From Paraspadella gotoi (lineage: Eukaryota; Chaetognatha), in contig CM119265.1 in NCBI GenBank assembly GCA_051294375.1, forward strand, positions 12,764,124 through 12,828,123: a stretch of 64,000 nucleotides of DNA. The letters are read 5' to 3'. The notes beneath the pieces were generated by a model. That model searched no databases, was not told the origin of the DNA, and saw nothing but the letters and a program-made list of their open reading frames with translations. Below are positions 1-10,974 of this stretch, in pieces. Made by a program: the position numbers and the translations under genes. Position 1 is the stretch's first letter; the number at the start of each line of letters is the position of its first letter.

Positions 1-117
1 GGGTAAGGGAAGGCAAAGGGTAAGGGAAGGTGAGACGGAAGAAGGAGAGGGAACTGAGAAACTAAGAATCTGGGATGCACTCGGTCGACGCATCCCTCCG
101 CCTGGCAGAACTCCACT

Positions 118-120
<3 letters not shown>

Positions 121-167
<47 letters not shown>
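121..167 (+). repeat. (GA)n microsatellite
   Basis: Pure GA dinucleotide tract of ~47 bp. Confidence 0.97.
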
Positions 168-174
<7 letters not shown>

Positions 175-586
175 TGCCAAAGAAATGCCTGGAGGGGGCG
201 CCGGGGGCTGAGAGATGGTGCGATGGAGGCAGGTGTGTCTCGAGTCTCTCGACCAATGAGGTGGGATCGACCGAATCGTGGAGTGTCAGAGGTCGCTTGT
301 CTGGGAGAGGGAAGAACCAGAGACTTGATGAGGTCAACGTAGTTCGTATGGACCCAATGCCGAGTTGGCTTCCTTCTTTTGGCGACGGTGAGCTTTGTGG
401 CAAATCGAAGAATACGAAACGTTTGAAGAGAAATGTGGCCAGAAAAGCTATGGATTTAAAATGGCGGACTTAATAATATGAAACACGCATAATGGAATAG
501 AAGCGACATGAATGGCTTTTTAAGTACGGTATGAGAGAAAAACCATTAGTTCCATATGATTGTCATTTGTTGAAAAGAAAATATGC
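168..586. other. Non-coding stretch before first gap
   Basis: No supported gene. Open frames here run through the GA tract and lack recognisable domains. Confidence 0.5.
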
Positions 587-1421
587 NNNNNNNNNNNNNN
601 NNNNNNNNNNNNNNNNNNNNNNNNNNNNNNNNNNNNNNNNNNNNNNNNNNNNNNNNNNNNNNNNNNNNNNNNNNNNNNNNNNNNNNNNNNNNNNNNNNNN
701 NNNNNNNNNNNNNNNNNNNNNNNNNNNNNNNNNNNNNNNNNNNNNNNNNNNNNNNNNNNNNNNNNNNNNNNNNNNNNNNNNNNNNNNNNNNNNNNNNNNN
801 NNNNNNNNNNNNNNNNNNNNNNNNNNNNNNNNNNNNNNNNNNNNNNNNNNNNNNNNNNNNNNNNNNNNNNNNNNNNNNNNNNNNNNNNNNNNNNNNNNNN
901 NNNNNNNNNNNNNNNNNNNNNNNNNNNNNNNNNNNNNNNNNNNNNNNNNNNNNNNNNNNNNNNNNNNNNNNNNNNNNNNNNNNNNNNNNNNNNNNNNNNN
1001 NNNNNNNNNNNNNNNNNNNNNNNNNNNNNNNNNNNNNNNNNNNNNNNNNNNNNNNNNNNNNNNNNNNNNNNNNNNNNNNNNNNNNNNNNNNNNNNNNNNN
1101 NNNNNNNNNNNNNNNNNNNNNNNNNNNNNNNNNNNNNNNNNNNNNNNNNNNNNNNNNNNNNNNNNNNNNNNNNNNNNNNNNNNNNNNNNNNNNNNNNNNN
1201 NNNNNNNNNNNNNNNNNNNNNNNNNNNNNNNNNNNNNNNNNNNNNNNNNNNNNNNNNNNNNNNNNNNNNNNNNNNNNNNNNNNNNNNNNNNNNNNNNNNN
1301 NNNNNNNNNNNNNNNNNNNNNNNNNNNNNNNNNNNNNNNNNNNNNNNNNNNNNNNNNNNNNNNNNNNNNNNNNNNNNNNNNNNNNNNNNNNNNNNNNNNN
1401 NNNNNNNNNNNNNNNNNNNNN
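587..1421. other. Assembly gap (835 N)
   Basis: Run of N; content unknown. Confidence 1.
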
Positions 1422-1587
1422 ATTGCGCCGCGAGTGCTCGCGGATTTTACATGTTCGAAACCCTTTTTTCAAGATCATAGTGATCTGTGACCCCCCCAAA
1501 AAAACGTGGACAGATAAGAAAAGAATTCCATTGACCCGACTTGAAATTTATCGTCAATGTTCTCTTGAAATGTTTAACATCCTTCAA
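1422..1587 (+). repeat. Inverted-repeat arm A
   Basis: The reverse complement recurs at 2208-2400 with small differences. Shared blocks include GACGATAAATTTCAAGTCGG, GGTCACAGATCAC and AAAAAGGGTTTCGAAC. It sits between two gaps. The space between the arms is a gap plus TC-rich DNA. Confidence 0.85.
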
Positions 1588-1612
1588 NNNNNNNNNNNNN
1601 NNNNNNNNNNNN
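1588..1612. other. Assembly gap (25 N)
   Basis: Fixed-size gap; its neighbours are low-complexity. Confidence 1.
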
Positions 1613-1977
1613 TCACTTCTCTCCTCTCTCTCTTCTCTCTCTCTACTCTCAAGTCTTCTCTCTCCCATCATCTCTCTCTCAATCTCTTCCTTCTATCGGG
1701 GTCTCTCTCCTCCATCGGTCTCTCTCTCAAACTCTCTCGTCTCTCCTCTTTCCTCTCTCACTCCTTGTTCTCTCTCTCTCTCGTCCGTCTCTTCCTTCTC
1801 GTCTCTCTCTCTCTCACTCTCTCTCATCTCTCTCCTCATCTCGTTCGTCTCCTTCATCTATCTGCTCTCTTCTCTCTCCTCTGATCTCTTTCTCTCTCTC
1901 TCTCTCTCTTCTCTCTCTCATCTCTCTCTCTCTGCTCTCTCTCTCAACTCCTCTCTCTCTCTCTCCTCATCTCTCTC

Positions 1978-2012
<35 letters not shown>

Positions 2013-2020
2013 CTCTTCTG

Positions 2021-2054
<34 letters not shown>

Positions 2055-2075
2055 TATCCTCTCTCTCTCGCCACT
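1613..2075 (+). repeat. Imperfect (TC)n-rich tract
   Basis: About 460 bp of TC/CTC-rich low-complexity sequence with interruptions, preceded by a 25-N gap. Long Ser/Leu-rich frames here are repeat artefacts. Confidence 0.9.
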
Positions 2076-2207
2076 ATTCCGCATAAGATTCCAATGAACG
2101 TTACGATCTCTGCCTTTTAGTCGCAGATATTGTTTTTCCCAAAAACAAATAAACCAGCAATGACTGACCTCCGGCACTTCCATCAGACGGAATGCACGAT
2201 TAACCTT

Positions 2208-2400
2208 TGGGTTTGAAGGAATGTAAACATTTTCAAGATGAAACAAATTGACGATAAATTTCAAGTCGGGTCAATGGAATTTCTTTATCTTATCTGTCCA
2301 CGTTTTTTTTGGGCGGGGGGTCACAGATCACTATGAATCTTGAAAAAAAGGGTTTCGAACAAACATATAAAAAATTCCGCGAGCACCTCGCGGCGCAAAT
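2208..2400 (-). repeat. Inverted-repeat arm A'
   Basis: Inverted partner of 1422-1587 with scattered indels and substitutions. It is followed by an A17-type run at 2402-2418. Confidence 0.85.
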
Positions 2401-4373
2401 TAAAAAAAAAAAAAAAAATCATAACCTGTGCGAGAAATCGTAAATTCGCTCACTATCAGTTATAGCTTGGCCGACAACTTCAAACAGCTCGTCCCATTGG
2501 CCCTTGGAACACTAAGTGCTCGTTTTCACACAACCGGTGAGTGGTTTCCGGGTTTGTTCAATCCCGTGATTAAATGTGTGATGGTGTCGGCATAGTAACC
2601 CGCACCAGTGGGGTGGTCAACTTCTGCTTGGTCCACAAGTGCCCTGAATAGCCAGCTATTCGGGAGATAGCCTCACATACCTCCGGAGCATCACTCATAG
2701 TTCCCGTGTGCCCATAAAGCTCGAAATAAAAATGTTTCAAATGTCGATCTCCATGCCCTGCCTCGAATCGGGCCAACATAGCAAACAACGACAAACAATT
2801 TTCGTTCTCGACCACTTTTTCCGCCATTTTCGATCTCCACCCTCTTCCCATCACATACCGAGAGACTTTCCGCCCTTCTTTTTCCGAATCTTTTCCCATT
2901 ACCTTCCCGCGCAAAACGCGTTCACACGAGTGATTTCGTCGTTACGACGGGGATCCGTTTTTTTTTTTATTCCATCCAAGTCCGGGGTTTTTCTTTCTCC
3001 CGTCTCCACCGGCCCTTTAGGCGTTAGCTTTCATATTTCCATTGTTCCAATTGCTCCTTTGTTCGTCCATTCGTATTTTTCTTTTTATTTTTATTTTTAT
3101 TCTCCGGAAGAGAGAGAGAGAGAGAGAGAGATAAAGCCAAAGTCAGAGAGACAGAGAGACTGCTATATGGAGATGTTGTGACGATCCGCGGGGGAGTCAC
3201 TCCGGAACTTCGTCTTCGTCTCAGGAAAATCGATGAATAAAAAAACGAGAGATAAAAAAAACCTCGAAGCGAATCGCTTCTGTTGCACATAAATTATTTA
3301 TCGTTTTGGTTATATATTTTTTTTTCTCTCTCTCTCTCTTTCTCTCTCGTTTTCTCTCTATCCACGCAAGTCGTATACATCTTCAGTCGGAGGGTGGGGG
3401 GGTTTTTAAACGGCCTTCTCACTTCCCTATTGGGGAGATGAGCACAATGATTTTTCTGCGCTTCATTTTTCGTCAATCGTCGTTTATTTCTCGCCTCCTA
3501 ATCGTTTTGTATTTTATCTTGTATCTTTCTAATTTATCTTTTTAACCAATATGTTTGGATAATAAAAGGTTATTTCTACTAGAAATATCGTTGTAACTGT
3601 AGCTTCAAGGATAATTATTTCAGGATTATTGCAAATGAGAATGAGAATCTCCATCTCATTTGCAAATTGTGTTTTGTTCAAGTATTAAGAAATTATGTTT
3701 ACTAATATTTCGTCGCTTTCAAATTGTAACGTGTTTTTATTCTGGTTGATAACCAAACCAAGTTTTTCATTGAACTTGATTTCTTGCTTGTTAGAATAAT
3801 AATAAACGACTAAATTTCAGATATTCTCAATAAAAAATTAATCGTGTCGTCGTTTTATTTATTTATATTTGTACTTTTTATTTCTCACCTTACCCATTTC
3901 TCCTTCTTCTCAAACCTCACGGGTTCTTTTAATCTCTCCTCTTTCCTTTTATTTTCCTTTTATTTTCCTTTTATTTTCCTTTCCTCCTTTTACTCCTTCG
4001 TCCTTTTTGTTCCCCCTCATTTGTCTTCCAATCCTCCTTCGCTCGTCCAACTCGAAATCGGGAGAAAGAGGGCGTGAACTGCGATGAAAGACGAACGAGG
4101 CAAAGATAAGCGAGGGTAAGTTAAAGACGAAGATATTGCTTTCTGCCCCCGGCTCCTTTTCATTCGGATAAGATGGACGTTTAATTTCCAGGCTCTCCGC
4201 GGCCGCCGCCGCCGCCGCCTTTTTCGGCCGCCGCCATTGGAATCGAAAGGAAACGCCCCCTTCTTGCACTTCCGGTTTATCGGAATCGAGACTCCCCTTT
4301 CAACGATCCGATCCAAACGACATCTGGTGCCATTGGAGCGGCCTTCGATTTGTTGTACACGTGCCTGGATCTA
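2401..4373. other. Non-coding stretch
   Basis: Low-complexity T/C-rich DNA, a short (GA)n at ~3111-3131 and mixed AT-rich sequence. There is an alanine-type (GCC)n tract at ~4200-4220. No gene is supported. It contains the hairpin at 3629-3665. Confidence 0.5.
3629..3665. repeat. Perfect 12-bp-stem hairpin
   Basis: TTGCAAATGAGA (3629-3640) and TCTCATTTGCAA (3654-3665) are exact reverse complements around a 13-nt loop. It lies in AT-rich non-coding DNA. No poly-T terminator or gene is next to it. Confidence 0.8.
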
Positions 4374-4398
4374 NNNNNNNNNNNNNNNNNNNNNNNNN
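4374..4398. other. Assembly gap (25 N)
   Basis: Fixed-size gap preceding direct-repeat copy 1. Confidence 1.
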
Positions 4399-4615
4399 CC
4401 GAGAGAGAGATGGAAACCAGTATTTTGGTAGGCGAGTTGTCCGAAGGTTATTCTATCGTGAAAACGAAGGGAAAGAGAGTGGGAAAGAGAGAAATGGTGC
4501 GAAAGTAGCGAGAGCAGAGACGGAAGAGAGAGAGAGAAGAGAGAGAGAGGAGAGAGAGAAGAGAGAGTAGAGAGAGAAGAGGAGAAGAGAGGAGAGAGAA
4601 GAGAAAGAGAGAGAG
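4399..4615 (+). repeat. Direct-repeat copy 1 beside a gap
   Basis: About 210 bp repeated essentially base for base at 5204-5412, both starting directly after a 25-N gap. Unique part includes ACCAGTATTTTGGTAGGCG, followed by GA-rich DNA. The identity and gap position suggest assembly duplication. Confidence 0.9.
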
Positions 4616-4631
4616 AGAAGAGAGAGAGAAG

Positions 4632-4830
4632 AGTTGAAGAAGTGAGTCAGGAGGGCAATCGGGCGTCTCAATACAAGACGGGGTCAAGAGAACTCATATC
4701 CTTAACTTGAAGTTTGATTGTCGACATTTGAAGTCGAGAAAGAAAGATTACCTCCATCCCTCGGAATTTTATTTTGGGCGCTGGACTGTTGAAAGAGAGA
4801 AAGAGGGAAAAGGAAGGAGAAGGAGGGAAG
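4632..4830 (+). repeat. Inverted-repeat arm B
   Basis: The reverse complement is found at about 4960-5157, with indels. Shared blocks include GATTGTCGACATTTGAAGTC, TTTTGGGCGCTGGACTGT and GACGGGGTCAAG. The arms surround a TC-rich tract of ~120 bp. Confidence 0.85.
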
Positions 4831-4959
4831 ATTCGAGACTAAGTTTGAGTCCTACTCTCTCTCTCTCTCAGTCATTCTCTCATCTTCATCTCTCTCTCTC
4901 TCTCTCCCCTCTCCTCTCTCATCTCTCTCTCTCTGCTCTCTTCTTCTCTCTCTCTAGAC

Positions 4960-5157
4960 TCCCTCTCTCCCTTCCTTTCCCTCTTTCTCTCTTTCAGACA
5001 GTCCAGCGCCCAAAATAAATTCCGAGGGGAGGAGGTAATCTTTTTCTTTTCTCGACTTCAAATGTCGACAATCAAAGCTCAAGTAAGGAATGAGTTCTCC
5101 TTGACCCCGTCTTGATTGGAGACGCCCGATGCCCTCCGACTCACTTCTCAACTCTCT
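4960..5157 (-). repeat. Inverted-repeat arm B'
   Basis: Inverted partner of 4632-4830. Differences are mainly single-base indels. Confidence 0.85.
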
Positions 5158-5178
5158 CTCTCTCTCTCTCTCTCTCTC

Positions 5179-5203
5179 NNNNNNNNNNNNNNNNNNNNNN
5201 NNN
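5179..5203. other. Assembly gap (25 N)
   Basis: Fixed-size gap preceding direct-repeat copy 2, inside a TC tract. Confidence 1.
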
Positions 5204-5412
5204 CCGAGAGAGAGATGGAAACCAGTATTTTGGTAGGCGAGTTGTCCGAAGGTTATTCTATCGTGAAAACGAAGGGAAAGAGAGTGGGAAAGAGAGAAAT
5301 GGTGCGAAAGTAGCGAGAGCAGAGACGGAAGAGAGAGAGAGAAGAGAGAGAGAGGAGAGAGAGAAGAGAGAGTAGAGAGAGAAGAGGAGAAGAGAGGAGA
5401 GAGAAGAGAAAG
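5204..5412 (+). repeat. Direct-repeat copy 2 beside a gap
   Basis: Same sequence as 4399-4610. It is followed at ~5415-5485 by an inverted, indel-bearing copy of its own unique part. Confidence 0.9.
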
Positions 5413-5500
5413 ATTTTTTCCCTTTCGTTTCACGATAGAATAACCTCGGACAACTCGCCTCACCAAAAATAACTTGGTTTCCCACTACGAGGAGAAAAAA

Positions 5501-5674
5501 NNNNNNNNNNNNNNNNNNNNNNNNNNNNNNNNNNNNNNNNNNNNNNNNNNNNNNNNNNNNNNNNNNNNNNNNNNNNNNNNNNNNNNNNNNNNNNNNNNNN
5601 NNNNNNNNNNNNNNNNNNNNNNNNNNNNNNNNNNNNNNNNNNNNNNNNNNNNNNNNNNNNNNNNNNNNNNNNNN
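5501..5674. other. Assembly gap (174 N)
   Basis: Run of N; content unknown. Confidence 1.
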
Positions 5675-5721
5675 CGAGAATCTGGGTTAAAAACGGGGAT
5701 AGAATCGGAGGTGAAATAGGT

Positions 5722-5832
5722 GCTGGAATCGAGACTGGAATTAGTACTGGAATCGGCGCTGGAATAAGTACTGGAATCGGCAATGGAATTAGTACTGGAA
5801 TCGGCGCTGGAATTAGTACTGAAATCGACGCT
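5722..5832 (+). repeat. 24-bp minisatellite
   Basis: About 4.6 copies of a unit made of two 12-mers, GGAATTAGTACT and GGAATCGGCGCT, with substitutions. Because the unit is a multiple of three, the minus strand stays open as a Val-Leu-Ile-Pro-Ala-Pro repeat; I do not regard this as a gene. Degenerate GGAATCG/GGAACCG motifs continue to about 6020. Confidence 0.85.
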
Positions 5833-6103
5833 TCTAGAAATGGTGGCGTATCATCAGAAATCAAAGACGACAAAGCGACGTCAAGAAATTGGGAAAAAAA
5901 CCTAAGAATTCTAACTTTAAATCGGGACTGCGAATGGAACCAGCTCCGGGAATCGAACTCTTAAAATCGAACTTGAACGCGACGCCGGAATCGGGATCCG
6001 CGTCGGAACCGGAACCGGCGCCGAGAAAAAAGGGAAGAGTCCGGCGCTCAGGTGCGGAGGAGAGTCTTTGATGACAAAACGTTTTGACGACCGAATCGGG
6101 GGT

Positions 6104-6188
6104 CAACAAACAGAAAAAGAGAAGGAGAAAAAAAGAGGGGGAAGAAAAGATAGGAAAGGAAGAGAGTAAAACTGAAAGACCGGAAGTC
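6104..6188 (+). repeat. Direct repeat copy 1 flanking a 10-N gap
   Basis: CAAACAGAAAAAGAGAAGG through the following purine-rich ~80 bp recurs at 6262-6345. The gap at 6189-6198 separates them, so a collapsed or duplicated contig end is likely. Confidence 0.85.
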
Positions 6189-6198
6189 NNNNNNNNNN
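6189..6198. other. Assembly gap (10 N)
   Basis: Short run of N between two near-identical segments. Confidence 1.
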
Positions 6199-6261
6199 AA
6201 AAAGAGAACAAACAAAACAAACAAACAAAACAACAACAAACAAACAGACAGAAAACAACAA

Positions 6262-6345
6262 ACAAACAGAAAAAGAGAAGGAGAAAAAAAGAGAGGGAAG
6301 AAAAGATAGGAAAGGAAGAGAGTAAAACTGAAAGACCGAAAGTCT
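6262..6345 (+). repeat. Direct repeat copy 2 flanking a 10-N gap
   Basis: Nearly identical to 6104-6188. Confidence 0.85.
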
Positions 6346-7282
6346 GGAAAGACGATAAAAAAAAAAGCAGAATAGGGTTCAAACAACTGCGTTCTTTTCA
6401 CTATGATAGGGTTGAAATATCTCAGAAAATAAAAGAAAATGAAAAAAAATTACGAAAAGGAGGGAAAAATCAGAGCGGATCGGATTAAAAAGGCAGATTA
6501 TGACAACAAATAATGCGGGGAAAAAATATTTTGTAAATATCGTGAAAAATGAATAAACGTAACGGGATTTATGCCTAGGTTCTCTCCCGACGTAAATAAT
6601 TTTGCAAATTGCAGATCGGTTTAAAAGCGAATGCCACAGAATGTTGAAAGTTATGCCTCTGAGCGTTTTGAAGAACTTGAAGACCTTCGACATTCTCGTT
6701 TTACTATTTCACGAACCCTCCTTCATTTTTCCATCACCCCCTTTCTTCGTCCCCGCCTTAAACTCACTTAAAACCCCTCTTTCCTTTTCACTACCCCAAT
6801 CCCCCCACTACGCCTATCCCCCTTTTCTCAGTCTCAACAAGACCAAAGCTTTTCTTTCTCCGAAAAGAAAAAGAAAAGCTGGCCCTTTTCCATTAGGGGG
6901 AAAAAGGACTGGGAAAAGGACATCAATAATTACGAGACAGTTTGTATTGGTCGCTTCTGAAGGGGACCCCGGCTTAAACGGCCCGAGTCGCCCTTTTGTT
7001 TTCTTCTTTTCTTTTTTTTTTGCCTTTTTTTTTGTTTGTGTGTTTTTAAGTCGTGAATTCGTTGGAAAGAGGCAGAAAAATACAATTAACTTTTCTCTCC
7101 AATTTATACTGTCGTACTTTGTCTTTCTTTTCTTCTGGGTTTCTATGTTTTTTGTCTCTCTCTCTCTCTCTCTCTCGATCTCTCTTCCTTTAGTGCTCTG
7201 ATTTCTCTCTCCCTATCTCTCTTCGTCTTCCCCTTTCTTTATCTCAAGAGTCAACAAACGGTTTTAAGACTAAGTTGATCTG

Positions 7283-7284
<2 letters not shown>

Positions 7285-7322
<38 letters not shown>
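7285..7322 (+). repeat. (GA)n microsatellite
   Basis: Pure GA tract. Confidence 0.95.
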
Positions 7323-7326
<4 letters not shown>

Positions 7327-7438
7327 CGGGATATAAAGTGGTGACCGGAAAGAGTGTAAGCGAGAGAGAGAAACACACACAGAGACACACAAACAGAGAA
7401 AGAAAGAGAGAGAGAAAGATAAATAAAGAAAAATAAAA

Positions 7439-7439
<1 letters not shown>

Positions 7440-7496
<57 letters not shown>
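7440..7496 (+). repeat. (GA)n microsatellite
   Basis: Pure GA tract of ~55 bp. Confidence 0.97.
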
Positions 7497-8558
7497 AGAG
7501 ACGTCTAGTCGTCTCCTCCTCCAAAATTAACGGCGTGACGTTGAAGATTCATGATTCGGTTGGCCGAATCCATCAAGGAAAGAACCTTATTTCTTTCTCC
7601 ACCTGAAAAAGGAAAAAAAAAACTAAAGTATATTTATATATGTATACTATATATATATTTCCACCCTTTCTTATTTAATTTTTAAAATGTAATTAGTTAG
7701 TAATACATAAATTAACTCTCAGACTTAGACTTGTCAGAGACTGAGCCGAGACTACAACAGTTCATAGTATTTTATTATTATTTCTTATATCTTTAGTTAC
7801 CTTAAAAATCAATTTAAAATCTAACTATAACCAAGACCGAACACAGAATAACCAACCATTGTCTTTTTTGGCCCTTCCCCTTTTCCCCTTCCGCCTCCCC
7901 CCTCCCCTCTGCTTGCAAACGAGATTTTAAATCGTCCGATTAAACCCGCCTTTGACAATTCAACGCCGATAATTTCCAATTTTAATCGCGGCCTCCAAAT
8001 TGCTCGAGCGCGAGAAACGAAGAACAATTTTTCTTCCAATTTTCCCTCTTGTTTACTTTTTTTTTCCCCCTTCCCTCGCGCGCGGAAACGCAGACTTTTG
8101 CAGATGGCGAAAAAGAGACAAAGAGACGAAATTGCGAAAAAGAAGAAAGAAAAAAAAAAGAAAAAAACCGGCGCGCGTCGCCGAGAACCGAATCCATTTA
8201 ATTTTCTCGTTTCTCTCTCTTTTTTTTTTTTTTTTCTGCCCGTAAATTTATCTCTCGAGCAGAGAGCGAGAGGAAGAGCGAGGCGCCGGGGAAGCCAAAC
8301 CCTGAGAACCCGGTCGCTGATACAAACAAACAAACAAGAGAATAAAAAAAGCTTCAGTCGTAGCGAGACGTGGTTGGGAAGAGGGCTGAAGGTAGGGGGG
8401 GCTGGGGAGTGGAAAGGGTTGTGAAAATTTCTCCCGAATCTTTTTTTTAAAGATAAAGATATAGATAATTTAGTGAAACCAGACTAACTTTTTTTTGGGG
8501 GGGGGTCTTGCTCTGAATATATTTCGAGCCCTGACACGGCTGCCAGAATTCTTCATTT

Positions 8559-8559
8559 C

Positions 8560-8598
<39 letters not shown>
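8559..8598 (+). repeat. (TC)n microsatellite
   Basis: Pure TC tract. Confidence 0.95.
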
Positions 8599-8600
<2 letters not shown>

Positions 8601-9254
8601 CTCGGCAGGCTCCGAAATATATTGGTCAGATCAGATTTTTTTCGATTCTCCATCTGACTGCAGCAGGTGAAGGTCATGTCACCGGAAACACTGACGTGGC
8701 AAGAAATTGCCTACTTTATCATACAAATCGATAGATATTTGGTCGACTCTGTGAGACATATTCTTTTTTATACATACATTTCTTTTTTTTTTATTCATGA
8801 CTCAATCTCGGTTTTCTTCTTTTTTCTCCCCCTCGTTATATTCTGAATTCTTCGTCGCCTTTTTTTTCTCAATATTCTTTTTTTTTCTCTCTCTCTCACA
8901 CACTCACAAAGGAACCACGAATCACATTTCACATTTCAACATTTTATGTGAATTTTCTCTCTCAATTTCGAGCATCAGGGCCGTTGATCATTGAATCAGA
9001 AGTTCAGAGAGAGAGAGAGAGCACGACGAGAGAACGAGAGCGAGAGCGCGCAGACGAAAGCAAGCGAACGAAAGAGCGTAAAAAAAATCGAATGACTATG
9101 ATTGTATCAATCAATCATGGCTTTCTAAGTGTTCTGGCGCGGAACTGAACATCACCGACCGCTCACGGCACCGACGACGACGCCGCCAGAGAGAGCAGAC
9201 GCACGACCGCACACGCCAGCAGACGCACGCATCGTCGTCAGACGCCACGTTTCT

Positions 9255-9672
9255 GCTCTTAGGTCCGCTCCAAAGTAATATCAGTTGGTCCAGGAAGGCT
9301 GCTAAATACCGCGCAACCGACCAAGGCATCCACTGACTCTATATCATGAAGTATAATCTCGAAGCATGTAAAGAGAAATCATAGAGTAAATCGCAGTCAT
9401 ACATTCCTCACTAAAGAAATGGCATCATAATCCGTCATATAATCCAGTAATAATTCGTTAAAGCCCAGTGTAAATGCCGTACGCCCGAAAATGCGCTTAA
9501 ATACGAGCGAACATCAAGTCCAAGCGAGCGGAATCTATCAAACTAATTCAATGATCCAAGTCTGACTGAAGGTTGACCGGGGGAGCGCAAGAGCGAGACG
9601 GCTACGAGCAAGAGATATTAGTCTCTCTTCGGTCCAAGAAGCTATCTGTGGCCACTGGTTCTCTTTAACTCA
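9255..9672 (+). repeat. Left copy of ~420-bp direct repeat
   Basis: Matches 13640-14062 in the same orientation with many small indels. Shared blocks include GGCATCCACTGACTC, AATCATAGAGTAA, CCGTCATATAATCCAG, AAGTCCAAGCGAGCGGAATC, GGTTGACCGGGGGAG and CACTGGTTTCTCTTT (minor differences). The pair could be LTRs of a decayed element or two copies of a dispersed repeat. No clear TG...CA ends or target duplication were found. Confidence 0.85.
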
Positions 9673-9886
9673 CTTTTCAAGTGACACAAAGGCCACAACA
9701 GGACCAGTGGTCAATCAAACGGGTCCAATCAATCAATGTTTTCCCTCGGTAATAGGCTACAAGATTCAAAATCTAATGACTAGATAAAGGTTTTGACCAA
9801 AAAACTAAAAAAACACCATGATCTGGTTGAAAAACTAAAAAAAGGGCCATTTTCCCGTTTTCAGTTTGCGCTATGATTCCAATCTT

Positions 9887-10015
9887 TCAGGCTTCCAATT
9901 CGTGGCGCTCCTTTTGTTCAGTTTCTGAAGTTTCCTCCAGAGGGCCCCGGCGATGTTGCTGTTCTTGAATCCGCATCATGCACCGGCTGCCCTGTCCGTT
10001 CTTTCGCGTCGCCAT
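9887..10015 (-). CDS. Short unrecognised ORF, 42 codons
   Basis: ATG at 10015 to TGA at 9887. It is rich in Glu, Gln and Arg (QEQQHRRGPLEETSETEQK). It lies downstream, in minus-strand sense, of the coding-like blocks at 10.3-12.8 kb and has similar residue use. It may be the end of the same degraded reading frame or a spurious short ORF. Confidence 0.2.
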   Translation of the reverse strand: MATRKNGQGSRCMMRIQEQQHRRGPLEETSETEQKERHELEA

Positions 10016-10339
10016 CATAGTCTCAGATTTGTTTCTGTTAACTACTTTTCGCACGTCGTGACGTAGGCCGTCTGTCTGCGTGTTTTCTGTTCAAATTTTG
10101 GCTGTTCAGCTGTGATCATAGGGCGAGTCATACATAGAACCGATCCTGATAAACTCAAAAGACCAGTGAGGCGAAGAACAGATCGCTGAAAAATTAATAA
10201 AGATTTAGCAACTATCCTTTTCATCCATTGTAAACTATGTATCGAGCCTTTTTATATTCGTTTCAAATTTATTCTAACATTCACTTTTATCGAGAGTTAA
10301 TTTTCTACAAAAAAATGAAACATTCATTTATGGCCTAAC

Positions 10340-10727
10340 ATACGTCTCACCTCTGTGTTCCTGAAAGTCAAATATGGAAATTTCGATCCTTTTAGTCACA
10401 AATTTGCGCGAATGCTTAGGTGGGCAGCTCATACTTTTCAATTATGGCCCCAGGGATCATAATAGTCTGTGTCAAGGTCAGTATTCACTTTCACAGATAC
10501 AATCTGATGCATCGGATTCCAATCAGGGATAAATTTGATATCCCATCAAAATCAAAAGGTTCTTCCAATTTTTGAGGTTTAGATTCGTACGTTTCAATAC
10601 ATTCATCAAGAACCATCAAACATGTTTTCATCACAGAACGGCGTATAAATAATTCTCCATGCATGCATTGAGATAAATCGTGTAAACATGTAAATTCTCC
10701 AACATGCCATGACAGCCGGTAACGCAC
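10340..10727 (-). pseudogene. Minus-strand coding-like block with possible splice donor
   Basis: An open frame 10727-10491 (78 codons; ELFIRRSVMKTCLMVLDECIE) is continued, in a shifted frame, by KFIPDWNPMHQIVSVKVNT and DLDTDYYDPWGHN, then LKSMSCPPKHSRKFVTKR and IEISIFDFQEHRG. The last block ends at AG|GTGAGA, a good splice-donor match. It could be an exon of a real gene with sequence errors, or a relic. Function unknown. Confidence 0.35.
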
Positions 10728-10974
10728 CCAAACGTATTTTTTTTAAATAAATTATTCTTACTTTACTTGTTTATGATTTAATGATACTAATGAATTCTTA
10801 GACAGCACCTATCCTACCGGCCACATAGCATACAGGCATTTCCACAATCAAAACATCAGATATTTACATCCGAAACTAGAAATCACAACTAAATTATAAC
10901 TTACACTCCCATTCATTAAAATTAATCATTCATCTAAATCATCAATTCATTAATCAACATTTTAGCGTCCATCG

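Larger units (their letters stand above)
6346..9254. other. Non-coding stretch with GA/TC tracts
   Basis: Contains (GA)n at 7285-7322 and 7440-7496, a TC tract at ~8559-8598, and AT-rich and poly-T-rich sequence. No supported gene. A purine-rich, CpG-containing block sits at ~7900-8330. Confidence 0.5.

Noticed and set aside
583-1884. Long frame through the N gap
   Set aside because: Most residues are unknown (N) and the remainder is TC-repeat product.
5930-5960. tRNA-like B-box GTTCGATTCCC on the minus strand
   Set aside because: The flanking bases do not form a T-stem and the motif derives from the GGAATCG minisatellite.
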